DNA of 64,000 nt from the NCBI GenBank assembly GCA_023387965.1, contig JAEWHE010000009.1, positions 1 through 64,000 of the forward strand, in the 5' to 3' direction. How positions within the stretch are numbered: the first letter of the stretch is position 1; every line of letters starts with the position of its first letter. The stretch is from Bacteroidota bacterium. Its GTDB lineage: Bacteria > Bacteroidota > Bacteroidia > Flavobacteriales > Flavobacteriaceae. The notes under the pieces are model-generated. The model had not been told where the DNA came from. It did no database searches and saw nothing but the letters and a program-made list of their open reading frames with translations. Made by a program: the position numbers and the translations under genes. Shown one piece after another: positions 33,209-41,985 of this stretch.

Positions 33209-34282
33209 TTAGTCGTTGAAATAAATTCCGGTTGGTGTTACTCCCGTTACAATTTCATCGATATACGTTCCTGAAGTAGAATAAACGTAAACAGATCCAT
33301 TCGAATTATAATCTTTGGCATCGCCTACATAAATTTTTCCATCTTCCACTTCAAAACTGTAAACACCGTAAACGCCTTGCGAAGTTGTAGAAAATAACTC
33401 TTGCGTTGGCAAAGCATCACTAAGATTTTTTACATAAATTTTCTCGTTAACCGTGTAATAAATTTTGTTGTCTTCAATTTCTAAGTTTGAAGGATGTTGT
33501 CCAGGACCAAAATTGTGATTTACTCTTGTGTTGTTACTCAAATTAATTTGATGCAACGAGCCAATTGTAGAAACCGCTCCAGGACTCCACGCTTGGATTC
33601 CGCCACAAAGAACGTACAAAATTCCATTTTCAATTTCTAAAGAATTTGGGACGTCACCCACAACCATATTGCTCAAAAACGAATCATTTGCCGCAGAAAT
33701 TACCGAAATAGAATTTCCGTTTCCGTAACCACCTTTGTGAGCCACGTACAATTTATTATCGTCTTCAACAATTCTTTCGGGACCTTCAATTACCGGGATA
33801 TTTTTGATAATTTGATTGGTAGCCAAATCGATTACCGCCACATAATCATCCGTTGTAACCGAACCATTTCCCCAGTTTGTCACATAAGCTTTGTTATTAG
33901 CAAAAGCAATGTAACGCGGGTTCAATAGTCCAGATGAAATTGTGGTAACCAATTCAAAATTATAACGGTTTACTACATGAATTTCATGAGAACCATGCAT
34001 CACGATATACGCTAAATCTTCATGAAACCCAATATCTTGTCCGGTATCGCCCATATTTTCGCCGTTAACAACCGAAAAAATATTGGCTTCTTGAGTTTGG
34101 AAATCTTTGGAAGAAAAAGTAATTCCGGAGTTTGAAGCACCAAAATTTCCTTCGCTTAAAATTAAAATTCCGTTGTCATAAGCTCCTTGAGGAACATCTG
34201 GAGTCGAATCATCATCGTTATTACAAGACGTAAAAAACAATGATCCCGACAATAAAACAATTGCTAAGTGTTTGAATTTCAT
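33209..34282 (-). CDS. BtuG-like beta-propeller surface lipoprotein
   Basis: 357 residues. The lipoprotein signal ends in SLFFTSCNNDDD. The rest is a YncE-like propeller of repeated blades with the pattern (x)AYVTNWGN, KLYVAHKGGYGNGN, ILYVLCGG, KIYYTVNEK and KIYVGDAKD. In Bacteroides thetaiotaomicron, BtuG is a propeller lipoprotein that caps BtuB and binds cobalamin tightly. This gene lies five bases after a BtuB-like receptor gene controlled by a cobalamin riboswitch, so the same job is inferred. Sequence identity with BtuG could not be tested. Confidence 0.75.
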   Translation of the reverse strand: MKFKHLAIVLLSGSLFFTSCNNDDDSTPDVPQGAYDNGILILSEGNFGASNSGITFSSKDFQTQEANIFSVVNGENMGDTGQDIGFHEDLAYIVMHGSHEIHVVNRYNFELVTTISSGLLNPRYIAFANNKAYVTNWGNGSVTTDDYVAVIDLATNQIIKNIPVIEGPERIVEDDNKLYVAHKGGYGNGNSISVISAANDSFLSNMVVGDVPNSLEIENGILYVLCGGIQAWSPGAVSTIGSLHQINLSNNTRVNHNFGPGQHPSNLEIEDNKIYYTVNEKIYVKNLSDALPTQELFSTTSQGVYGVYSFEVEDGKIYVGDAKDYNSNGSVYVYSTSGTYIDEIVTGVTPTGIYFND

Positions 34283-34287
34283 AGTTG

Positions 34288-36111
34288 TTAAATATTAAAA
34301 GTGAATGTAAAATTATAATTAATTCCAGGCATTGGTCGGTTTAAAGTGCTTTGATAATTTTCATCAAAAAGATTATAAACCGCAAAACCAAGATTGTATT
34401 TTTTATAAAATTGATAATCTAAACCTGCGTTAAAAATGTTGTAACCATCCAAAACATTGGCATTATCACTCGAAGTAAAAACTTCTCCATTGCCTAAAAA
34501 CTGAACAAATGCGGAGAATTTTTTAAAAGCATAACTTCCGGAAAAAGTAGCTTTGTGATACGGAACGTAAATCAACTGTTTGTCGATTTTTTCATCAATC
34601 GCTTCCGTGTAAGCATAGGTTGCATTTGCAGAAATTTCATGATTCCCGATTTTTTTTTGGTAAACCAAAATCGCTTCTGCACCATAAGTTTTTACATTTG
34701 CTACATTGTCCGGAAGCCAAAATCCTCCGGCTCCAGGCGTCCATCGCAACATATCTTTGATGTCGTTGAAAAATCCGGTAATCGTAAATTGTAAATTTCC
34801 TAAGGTAATTTGGTTGCCAATTTCTCCTTGCAACGAACTTTCGGGCAATAAATTAGGATTGCCGCTACCTTCCCAATATAAATCATTGAAAGTTGGAATT
34901 TTGAAATTTTTGGAAAAATTGAGTTTGATTTGGTAAAAGTCGAACGGCTTAAAAATCGCTCCTGCGGAAAATAAAACCGGACTTTCGTAAGCTTCCGTCA
35001 TCTCTTTTCGAATGGCAGTTTCGTAGGAAAAAAATTGTGCCACTTCGTGTTTGAACAATAAAGCAGCCACGCCAGTTTTCCTTGTGGTTTCTTCAATGCT
35101 GCTGCCAAATCCCTTGGTTTGATTGTATTCCAAAAGCGAATTGACTTGCATATTTTCGTTTAAATTAAAAATAAAATCATGCCGAATCAATCCTGTTTTG
35201 GCTTCGCCGAAAGTAAAATTATCCAAGGCGAAATCTTCGAAATATTTATATTTTTCAGATAAATGCGCCAACTTTATTTTAGAAGAAAATTTATCGCCCG
35301 AAGCTATCCATTCTAACATGTTTCGCAAATTCAAATCTTGATATTTGTTTCGGGAAATCACCCCAATCGCGCCAGAAAAATGTCTTTCGGAATCAAACGT
35401 TTGGCTGTAAAATTTTAAAGCATGACGGTCATCAATTCTGTAAGCAGCATTAGCAGAAAAATTGGTATTGTAAAAATTTCCGTTGGTATTTTTTCTTTCG
35501 CTATCGGGAAAAGGATAATCATTATCTGAGGAAATTCGGGAGATTCCTGCTTCAACCGAAAATTTTTCTGTAGCAACTTCTACTCTATAATTTCCTTCAA
35601 AAGTGTTGAAACTTCCGTAACGCAATTGCAATTTGTTTTTGAAAAAATTTCCAAATTTTAAAGTGTTATTCAAATGCACGCTTCCGCCAATCGCGCTACT
35701 TCCGTAAATCGCACTTCCGCCACCCGATCTCACCGAAATTTGATTAAAACCAGAAGTATTGACGGTATTAAAATCCGTTTGTCCGTTAAACTGAGAATTG
35801 ATGTTAATTCCGTTCCAAATTACAGCGGTTTGTTGAGCTGTCGTGCCACGAAATGACGGTGACGAAACCATTCCTAAACCATTTTCTTTGAAATAAATCA
35901 CCGAATTATAGTTAAGCAATTGCGTTAAAGACGAACGATTTTTTTCAATAACCGAATCGTTTAATACCGAAACCTGCTGGGATTTTGAATTATTTTTGAG
36001 TTGAAAATCCGAAATTTCAATGACGTCTAATTGTAACAACGGATCATTTTGCGCCATCACCGAAAAAGTTGCGCAAACGAAAACCATCAAAAAGAGAAAA
36101 ATTTTACTCAT
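34288..36111 (-). CDS. btuB: TonB-dependent receptor, BtuB-like
   Basis: 607 residues, short for the family and without a carboxypeptidase-like extension. A signal peptide (FLFLMVFVCATFSVMAQ) is followed by a plug domain (SPSFRGTTAQQTAVIWNG, SVRSGGGSAIYGSSAIGGSV) and a barrel that ends in Phe/Asn (NYNFTFTFNI). The cobalamin riboswitch directly upstream identifies the likely ligand as vitamin B12. It is the first gene of the minus-strand unit, with the propeller lipoprotein following. Confidence 0.9.
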   Translation of the reverse strand: MSKIFLFLMVFVCATFSVMAQNDPLLQLDVIEISDFQLKNNSKSQQVSVLNDSVIEKNRSSLTQLLNYNSVIYFKENGLGMVSSPSFRGTTAQQTAVIWNGININSQFNGQTDFNTVNTSGFNQISVRSGGGSAIYGSSAIGGSVHLNNTLKFGNFFKNKLQLRYGSFNTFEGNYRVEVATEKFSVEAGISRISSDNDYPFPDSERKNTNGNFYNTNFSANAAYRIDDRHALKFYSQTFDSERHFSGAIGVISRNKYQDLNLRNMLEWIASGDKFSSKIKLAHLSEKYKYFEDFALDNFTFGEAKTGLIRHDFIFNLNENMQVNSLLEYNQTKGFGSSIEETTRKTGVAALLFKHEVAQFFSYETAIRKEMTEAYESPVLFSAGAIFKPFDFYQIKLNFSKNFKIPTFNDLYWEGSGNPNLLPESSLQGEIGNQITLGNLQFTITGFFNDIKDMLRWTPGAGGFWLPDNVANVKTYGAEAILVYQKKIGNHEISANATYAYTEAIDEKIDKQLIYVPYHKATFSGSYAFKKFSAFVQFLGNGEVFTSSDNANVLDGYNIFNAGLDYQFYKKYNLGFAVYNLFDENYQSTLNRPMPGINYNFTFTFNI

Positions 36112-36162
36112 GATTTTTTAAAACTTTTATCCCGAAAGTTTTTTTAAAAAATTTGAGAAAAA

Positions 36163-36319
36163 GGCAGGTCTCCTGGCTTGCATTTCGTTGTTAACCTTCC
36201 CATTTTCTTACAAAACAGTGGCATTGCAGATACAACGAATTTATAGCTTACAGTTGCGGGAACAGCTTTGGTTTTGCACCAAATTCCCTTTTAATGTGGC
36301 GATGAACCACAACCTCAAT
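36163..36319 (-). ncRNA. cobalamin riboswitch (AdoCbl/B12 class)
   Basis: Read on the minus strand, the conserved blocks appear in order: GGTGcAAaaCC, CTGTtCCCGCAACTGTAAG, GCCACTG, ATGGGAAGG, and the B12 box AGCCAGGAGACCTGCC (complement of 36163-36178). The aptamer ends about 50 bases before btuB. A weak hairpin (AAACTTT with AAAGTTT, complement of 36121-36141) lies between and could belong to the expression platform; no strong terminator is seen, which favours translational control. Confidence 0.95.
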
Positions 36320-36325
36320 CTGCCG

Positions 36326-36333
36326 CAAAGATA
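36326..36333 (-). promoter_or_regulatory. -7 promoter box of the riboswitch-btuB transcript
   Basis: CAAAGATA reads TATCTTTG on the minus strand, just upstream of the aptamer. Confidence 0.65.
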
Positions 36334-36400
36334 GTTGTTTTGACCAAATGATAAAACGCCAGCTAAATTTTTGGGCTTGAAAGTTTAAAAATTTAAGCGT

Positions 36401-36408
36401 TATCTTTG
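36401..36408 (+). promoter_or_regulatory. -7 promoter box of the btuFCD-like operon
   Basis: TATCTTTG on the plus strand, 24 bases before the ATG at 36433. No aptamer fits in this short leader. Confidence 0.6.
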
Positions 36409-36432
36409 TGCGTCTTTTAAAATTTGTTCCAA

Positions 36433-37575
36433 ATGAAAAAACTTTTGCTTACATTAATATTGACTGTCAGCTTTTTGACGGTTTTTTCATGCAAGAAACA
36501 AAACGAAACGCAACCCGAAAATTCTCAAAACAAAAAACAATTGGTGCAATACGCCAAAGGTTTTCAAATTGAGGAATACAGCGGTTTTTCGGTATTGACC
36601 ATTTTTCAGCCTTGGCCAAAAGCGACCAAAAATTTCACCTATATTTTAAAGAAAAAAAACGCAGCAGTTCCTGAAAATTTGCAACAACATCCGCAAATTG
36701 AAGTCCCGGTAAAAAATTTGGTAGTTACTTCTACGACACATATTCCGTCGTTAGAAATGTTGAATTCTGAAAATAAGTTAGTTGGTTTTCCCGGGACAAA
36801 TTTGATTTCTTCATCTAAAACCAGAAAATTAATTGATACTAAAAAAATCGTAGATGTTGGCATGAATCAAGACCTCAATACCGAATTACTGATTGATTTA
36901 CAACCGGATGTTTTGGTAGGTTTTACCATTGACGATCAAAATCAAGCTTATGATATTTTGGCAAAAAGTGGCATCGAAATTTTGTACAACGGCGATTGGA
37001 TTGAGGAAACGCCACTCGGAAAAGCTGAATGGATTAAATTTTTTGGAGCGTTGCTGGACAAATCCTCTCAAGCCAATGCCATTTTCAATTCAATAGAAAA
37101 AAATTACAACGAAGTTAAAGAAGCCGCACAAAAAGCTTCGACCACGCCAACGGTTTTAAGTGGTGCCATTTATCAGGATCAATGGTATCTTCCGGGCGGA
37201 AAAAGCTGGGCTTCGATTTTTTTGAAAGATGCAAAAGCGCAGTATTTGTGGGCCGAAACGCCGGAAGTTGGAAGTTTGTCACTTTCTTTTGAAACCGTTT
37301 TAGAAAAGGCTGAAAACGCAGATTTTTGGATTGGTCCTGCGCAATTTGTATCACTCGAAGAAATGTTGCAAGACAATCCGAATTATAAATTTTTTAAAGC
37401 GTTTCAACAAAAAGAAATTTATAGTTTTAGTAGCAAAAAAGGAAAAACCGGCGGCATTTTGTACTATGAATTGGCGCCAAACCGTCCCGATTTATTGCTG
37501 AAAGATTTAGTTTCGATTGTTCATCCGGAAATCTATCCAAATCACGAATTGTTTTTCTTCGAAAAATTAAAATAA
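36433..37575 (+). CDS. btuF: ABC transporter substrate-binding lipoprotein (BtuF-like)
   Basis: 380 residues from the ATG at 36433; a TTG at 36424 is rejected. The lipoprotein signal ends in SFLTVFSCKKQNE. The cluster A-5/class III binding-protein fold is shown by LVVTSTTHIPSLEMLNS, LQPDVLVGFT and AEWIKFFGALLDKSSQA, as in cobalamin and siderophore binding proteins. Its position divergent from a riboswitch-controlled BtuB points to B12. It could also be an iron-complex binder, because these families are similar. Confidence 0.82.
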   Translation: MKKLLLTLILTVSFLTVFSCKKQNETQPENSQNKKQLVQYAKGFQIEEYSGFSVLTIFQPWPKATKNFTYILKKKNAAVPENLQQHPQIEVPVKNLVVTSTTHIPSLEMLNSENKLVGFPGTNLISSSKTRKLIDTKKIVDVGMNQDLNTELLIDLQPDVLVGFTIDDQNQAYDILAKSGIEILYNGDWIEETPLGKAEWIKFFGALLDKSSQANAIFNSIEKNYNEVKEAAQKASTTPTVLSGAIYQDQWYLPGGKSWASIFLKDAKAQYLWAETPEVGSLSLSFETVLEKAENADFWIGPAQFVSLEEMLQDNPNYKFFKAFQQKEIYSFSSKKGKTGGILYYELAPNRPDLLLKDLVSIVHPEIYPNHELFFFEKLK

Positions 37576-37576
37576 A

Positions 37577-38599
37577 TTGCGAAATAATACTCCATTTTTA
37601 CTAATCCTGTCGCTTGTTTTAATAGCGGTTTTTCTGCTCAATCTTTGTGTTGGTGCAGTAAAAATTCCGCTGAAAGAAATTGTAGGTTCAGTTTTTGGCG
37701 ATGATTTTTCCAAAAAAAGTTGGGAAATTATTTTATGGAATTACCGTTTGCCCAAAGCATTTATGGCGGTTTTAGCCGGAAGCGGTTTGGCGGTTAGCGG
37801 ATTATTAATGCAAACTTTATTTAGAAATCCTTTAGCAGGTCCCGATGTTTTAGGATTGAGTTCTGGTGCAAGTTTAGGAGTGGCAATTGTGGTCATGGGA
37901 AATTCGCTAATTCCAAGTATTTTTGCGCAATTTTTTCTGTCAGGTTACGGTTTAATTTTGGCTTCTGTTTGCGGAAGTTTCCTTGTTTTATTAGCAGTTT
38001 TAGCGGTTTCCCAAAAATTACGCGACACGATGTCCGTGTTAGTAATTGGGATTATGTTCGCCAGTTTTGCCAGTGCTTTCATCGGAATTTTAACTTATTT
38101 CAGTACTGCAATTGAATTACAAAAATTTGCTTTTTGGTCTTTTGGAAGTTTAGGAAATCAATCATTTCAGGAAATTTTGATTCTGTTTAGTGTAATTATT
38201 ATCGGATTAATCTTGGCAGTTTTTGCATTAAAATCGTTGAACGCATTGCTTTTGGGCGAAAATTATGCTGAAAGTTTAGGAGTTAATTTGAAAAAAATGC
38301 GTTTGCTGATCATCATTTCCACCAGTATTTTGGCGGGAAGTATTACTGGTTTTGCCGGACCGATAGCGTTTATTGGATTAGCAGTTCCGCATTTTGCAAG
38401 GTTAATTTTTAAAACAAGTAATCACAAAATACTTTTTTGGGCAACCTTACTTTTAGGAGCAATAATTTTATTGATTTGTGATACAATTTGTCAATTTCCA
38501 GGAAAAAATTTCACGTTACCAATTAACGCCGTAACATCAGTTTTTGGCGCGCCAGTTATCATTTGGCTGATGATTAGAAACCGAAAAATGATGATATGA
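37577..38599 (+). CDS. btuC: FecCD/BtuC family ABC permease, TTG start
   Basis: 340 residues with about ten transmembrane helices. Family motifs include LPKAFMAVLAGSGLAVSG, NPLAGPDVLGLSSGASLG, and GFAGPIAFIGLAVPHFAR. The start is TTG at 37577, one base after the btuF stop. An in-frame TAA at 37568 rules out an earlier start, and the next ATG would remove the first helix. The product imports cobalamin (inferred) across the inner membrane with the downstream ATPase. Confidence 0.88.
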   Translation: MRNNTPFLLILSLVLIAVFLLNLCVGAVKIPLKEIVGSVFGDDFSKKSWEIILWNYRLPKAFMAVLAGSGLAVSGLLMQTLFRNPLAGPDVLGLSSGASLGVAIVVMGNSLIPSIFAQFFLSGYGLILASVCGSFLVLLAVLAVSQKLRDTMSVLVIGIMFASFASAFIGILTYFSTAIELQKFAFWSFGSLGNQSFQEILILFSVIIIGLILAVFALKSLNALLLGENYAESLGVNLKKMRLLIIISTSILAGSITGFAGPIAFIGLAVPHFARLIFKTSNHKILFWATLLLGAIILLICDTICQFPGKNFTLPINAVTSVFGAPVIIWLMIRNRKMMI

Positions 38600-39375
38600 G
38601 CGAAAAAAAAATCATACTTTCTGCCGAAAATATTACGGTTGGTTATCAGGAAAAAATCGTCGCATCTGAGCTTAATTTTCAATTAACAGAAGGAAAATTA
38701 ATTGGCTTAATTGGGGCAAACGGAATTGGAAAATCTACATTGCTCAAAACCATTTCTGGAATTTTAAGACCTATTTCCGGCGAAATTTTTATCGAAAATC
38801 AAAATCTTCATAATATTAGTCCGAAGCAATTATCCAGAAAAATTAGTTTGGTTTTAACGGAAAAATTACCCTTGAGCAACTTGACTGTTTTTGAAGTTGT
38901 GGCTTTGGGGCGACATCCTTACACCAATTGGTTAGGAACGCTTTCTGAAGAAGATTTGGCGCAAACAAATCTCGCTTTGCAAATCACGCAAATTGAACAT
39001 TTGGCTCAAAAAAAATATTTCGAAATTAGCGATGGTCAACTTCAAAAGGTTTTGATAGCCAGAACTTTAGCACAAAATACACCTTTAATAATTTTAGACG
39101 AACCTACCACACATTTAGACCTTCAGCATAAAATTCTCACGCTAAAATTACTTCAGGATTTGGCAAAAAATCAGCAAAAAACCATTCTTTTTTCTACTCA
39201 TGATTTAGAATTGGCGTTGCAAATGTGTGACGAAATTATGTTGATGACACCAGACTTCTTCGAAATAAATTCGCCTAAAAATTTGATAAAAAACAACCGA
39301 CTCGATTATCTTTTTAAAGACGAAAATATTTTTTTTGATAAAGAAAAAGAAAAATTTGTGTTTAAAAACTTTTAA
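38596..39375 (+). CDS. btuD: ABC transporter ATP-binding protein (BtuD-like)
   Basis: 259 residues. Walker A is GANGIGKSTLLK, the signature is ISDGQLQKVLIA (Asp where LSGGQ has the first Gly), Walker B is LIILDEPTTHLD, and the switch His follows in STHDLELAL. It overlaps btuC by four bases (ATGA), typical of translational coupling. It powers the permease. Confidence 0.88.
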   Translation: MSEKKIILSAENITVGYQEKIVASELNFQLTEGKLIGLIGANGIGKSTLLKTISGILRPISGEIFIENQNLHNISPKQLSRKISLVLTEKLPLSNLTVFEVVALGRHPYTNWLGTLSEEDLAQTNLALQITQIEHLAQKKYFEISDGQLQKVLIARTLAQNTPLIILDEPTTHLDLQHKILTLKLLQDLAKNQQKTILFSTHDLELALQMCDEIMLMTPDFFEINSPKNLIKNNRLDYLFKDENIFFDKEKEKFVFKNF

Positions 39376-39414
39376 AAAATCCGCTGTTCATTTATCTTTA
39401 TAAGAAAAAGGAAA

Positions 39415-39915
39415 ATGAAAATATTCACTACGCTGTTTTTTTTCTGTTACGTTTCGATATCTGCACAAACGACTGTTTCGCTAACGCCAACAGGGTTTTC
39501 ACCAAATCCGGTAACCGAAAATATTTCGGTGATGAGCAACGAAAAATTCATGGACATCACCCGATTGTGGATTGAGGAATTTACACGAGGAACCGGAACC
39601 GTTTCCGAACTTACCGCTAATTCCTTAACGCTTGATGCTTACCGCGATAACGCTTTTTACATCACGAATTTAGGCGAAACTTATTATTTTAAAATTCGCT
39701 ATCAACTCAAAATTGCCAAAGAAGGAAATACGTATTCTGCGACTTTTAATGTCACGCAAATTCAGAACACCCGTTCAGTTTTAGAATCTTCGATTACCGA
39801 TTATTTTTTGCCCGATGGCACTATGAAAGAAGGTTTTGCGGAAGTTAAACCGTCCATGGAAAAAACCGCTAATATCATCTTAGGATCGTATTATCGCTAC
39901 ATTACCCGAAATTAA
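39415..39915 (+). CDS. secreted hypothetical protein
   Basis: 166 residues with a signal peptide (IFTTLFFFCYVSISAQ). The mature part has an alternating helix-strand look (NEKFMDITRLWIEEF, YYFKIRYQLKIAKEGNTYSATF) similar to the DUF4468-type TBP-like fold, but that match is by eye only. It follows btuD by 39 bases, so it may be read from the same mRNA, but nothing links it to B12. It overlaps the convergent trmL gene by 14 bases. Confidence 0.65.
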   Translation: MKIFTTLFFFCYVSISAQTTVSLTPTGFSPNPVTENISVMSNEKFMDITRLWIEEFTRGTGTVSELTANSLTLDAYRDNAFYITNLGETYYFKIRYQLKIAKEGNTYSATFNVTQIQNTRSVLESSITDYFLPDGTMKEGFAEVKPSMEKTANIILGSYYRYITRN

Positions 39916-40360
39916 ATTCTAGTTGTCGTCGCGCTTCGCCAATGGCAAACGCAACAGAATTTGCCAAATTATAACTTCTCACCAATGGCGAAATAGGAAT
40001 GGTAAGATGGTTGTCAAAAAGCTGCATAAATTCTGGGTTCAAACCCACAGATTCTTTGCCAAAAACGAGCCAATCGCCTTCTTGAAATTTATTTTCGTAA
40101 AAAGTTTTTTCAGCGTGAGAACTAAACAAGAAAACTCGTGATTTGTCAGTAATTTCTTTCAACCATTCATCAACATTTTGATATTGTTTCCAATCAAGAT
40201 GAACCCAATAATCTAAACCCGAACGCTTTAAATTTTTATCCGAAATTTCAAACCCAAAAGGATGAATGAGGTGTAAACGATTTCCGGTTCCAACGCATAA
40301 ACGACCAATGTTTCCGGTGTTGTTAGGGATTTCCGGTTCAACCAAAACAATATTTAACAT
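39902..40360 (-). CDS. trmL: tRNA (cytidine/uridine-2'-O)-methyltransferase TrmL
   Basis: 152 residues, a small SPOUT enzyme. Motifs are MLNIVLVEPEIPNNTGNIGRLC at the start, then LVFGKESVGLNPEF, and the knot region IPISPLVRSYNLANSVAFAIG. It methylates the 2'-O of the wobble base of two tRNA-Leu species in E. coli. It follows a pseudouridine synthase gene by two bases on the minus strand, so the two RNA modification genes are likely co-transcribed. Confidence 0.93.
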   Translation of the reverse strand: MLNIVLVEPEIPNNTGNIGRLCVGTGNRLHLIHPFGFEISDKNLKRSGLDYWVHLDWKQYQNVDEWLKEITDKSRVFLFSSHAEKTFYENKFQEGDWLVFGKESVGLNPEFMQLFDNHLTIPISPLVRSYNLANSVAFAIGEARRQLEFNFG

Positions 40361-40362
40361 GC

Positions 40363-40929
40363 TTACAAATTAAAATTTTCTACTTCTTTTACTTCGCCTG
40401 ATTTTAAATTTTCCAACCCAATATTTCCCACCCGAACCCGAACCAATCGTAACGTAGGAAATCCAACTGCCGAAGTCATTTTACGAACCTGCCGAAATTT
40501 TCCTTCGGTTAAAGTAATTGAAATCCAACTGGTTGGACCGTGTCTTTCATCTCGAATTTTTTTGGAACGCGGTTCAAAATTTGGATTTTCTATTTTCCGG
40601 GCTTTGCATTTTTTCGTGATATATTTTTTTCCGTCAAAACCAATTTCAACACCTTTGGTAAGCAAATCAACGGCATCATCCGTAATTTGTCCATCAACCT
40701 GAACAAAATATTCTTTTTCCACTTTTTTGCTTCGCACAATTTCGCTCATCATGCCATCAGTGGTAAGCAAAAGCAGCCCTTCAGAGTCTTCATCCAAACG
40801 ACCAATTGCCATTGTAGCTTCGGGGAAATCGAACAATTCTCCCAACAATTTTTTCTTTCGTTTTAACTCATACACAAATTGGCTCAAAAATCCGTAGGGT
40901 TTGTGAATGATAAAATGGCGATGCTTCAA
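40363..40929 (-). CDS. rRNA pseudouridine synthase, RsuA/RluE type
   Basis: 188 residues without an S4 domain. The catalytic Asp is in the signature GRLDEDSEGLLLLTTDG, and the C-terminal KFRQVRKMTSAVGFPTLRLVRVRVG block is typical. The compact length matches the RluE branch, which modifies 23S rRNA. The exact site cannot be told from sequence. First gene of a two-gene unit with trmL. Confidence 0.88.
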   Translation of the reverse strand: MKHRHFIIHKPYGFLSQFVYELKRKKKLLGELFDFPEATMAIGRLDEDSEGLLLLTTDGMMSEIVRSKKVEKEYFVQVDGQITDDAVDLLTKGVEIGFDGKKYITKKCKARKIENPNFEPRSKKIRDERHGPTSWISITLTEGKFRQVRKMTSAVGFPTLRLVRVRVGNIGLENLKSGEVKEVENFNL

Positions 40930-41028
40930 CTTTTTTTTTTGGCAAAGTTACCAATGTTGATCAATTAAAGCAATGTTAAAGCGGTGGCTTTTGCGTATTT
41001 TTTTGAGTAAATTAGAAATAAAAAAGTC

Positions 41029-41370
41029 ATGGAAAAAGATCAAAACACCGGCGACAAAACTTGGAACAACGAACAAAAAAACACCAATATAAATGAAGGT
41101 TTCAGCGGAAAAAACATTCCAGAAGATTATGATCCTTCGGATGGAAAGCTGAAACCCGAAACCGAAGTGGACGATGAAGGCAATAAAAAAGAAGTAAAAA
41201 GAGCTCGGGATTTGGACGATTATTCAACCGAAGCCAAATCATCTGGAAAAGCGATAAAATCTCAGAAAAATCAGGAAAACCGGGATAAAAATTCGGACAT
41301 TGAACCAAATCGTTATCCGGCTTCACATCCTGAAAATCATAAAGAAAGAGGCAATCATAATGCAGAATAA
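41029..41370 (+). CDS. hydrophilic, likely disordered hypothetical protein
   Basis: 113 residues with almost no hydrophobic stretch. It is rich in Asn, Glu, Lys and Asp (NTGDKTWNNEQKNTNINEG, KRARDLDDYSTEAKSSGKA, ENHKERGNHNAE). It looks intrinsically disordered, like small stress- or desiccation-type proteins found in flavobacteria, but no family is recognised. The ATG and a strong terminator after it support a real gene. Confidence 0.65.
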   Translation: MEKDQNTGDKTWNNEQKNTNINEGFSGKNIPEDYDPSDGKLKPETEVDDEGNKKEVKRARDLDDYSTEAKSSGKAIKSQKNQENRDKNSDIEPNRYPASHPENHKERGNHNAE

Positions 41371-41372
41371 AA

Positions 41373-41405
41373 AAACCGGATGTTCAAAGGCATCCGGTTT
41401 TTTTT
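41373..41405. terminator. bidirectional terminator
   Basis: AAACCGGATG (41373-41382) pairs with CATCCGGTTT (41391-41400), with A-run and T-run flanks. Confidence 0.85.
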
Positions 41406-41411
41406 GTGTTT

Positions 41412-41951
41412 TTAATCTTCGTCTTTGTCAAATTCGATGTTGGCGTGAATTTTTATTTCTTCGCCCACAACTAAATTTCCAACTTCGTTTTTTTGATCGT
41501 GAAGAATGTTGAAATCTTTACGGTTAATGGTTCCCGAAAGTTCAAAACCGGCTTTCACTCTACCAAAACCATCTTTTGCCTGACCTCCAAATGTAACGTC
41601 AAAAATAACTTCTTGTGTCACATCTTTTACCGTCATTTCTGTAAAAAGCTGGTAATGATCGCCTTTAATATTTTTCAATGATTTGGATATAATCGTAATT
41701 TCCGGGAAACGATCAGCATTGAGAAAATCGGCAGATTTAATGTGTTCGTCACGTTCGATATTATTCGTATTAAAACTATAAACATCGATGGAAACAGCCA
41801 TTTGAGCGGTTTCAAAATCGTCGTTTTCGGTTTTCATTTTTCCGTTGAAAATGGTAAAATTTCCGCTTATATTAGAGATTAAAAGATGCCTGACTTTAAA
41901 TTCTATACTTGAATGATCAGGGTCAATGTTCCAGTTTGAAGTAAATTGCAT
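41412..41951 (-). CDS. YceI family protein
   Basis: 179 residues. The lipocalin-like YceI pattern is clear: NWNIDPDHSSIEFKVRHLLISNISGNF at the start, SADFLNADRFPEITI in the middle, and GFELSGTINRKDFNI near the end. The family binds polyprenoid-type lipids in a barrel. No signal peptide is seen, so this one appears cytoplasmic. Confidence 0.92.
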   Translation of the reverse strand: MQFTSNWNIDPDHSSIEFKVRHLLISNISGNFTIFNGKMKTENDDFETAQMAVSIDVYSFNTNNIERDEHIKSADFLNADRFPEITIISKSLKNIKGDHYQLFTEMTVKDVTQEVIFDVTFGGQAKDGFGRVKAGFELSGTINRKDFNILHDQKNEVGNLVVGEEIKIHANIEFDKDED

Positions 41952-41985
41952 AATTTATTTTTTAGTGGTTTTTATTTCCGATTGA

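Noticed and set aside
36121..36141. Strong terminator as the riboswitch expression platform
   Set aside because: Only a weak seven-pair AT stem without a T-run is present, so transcription termination is not supported.
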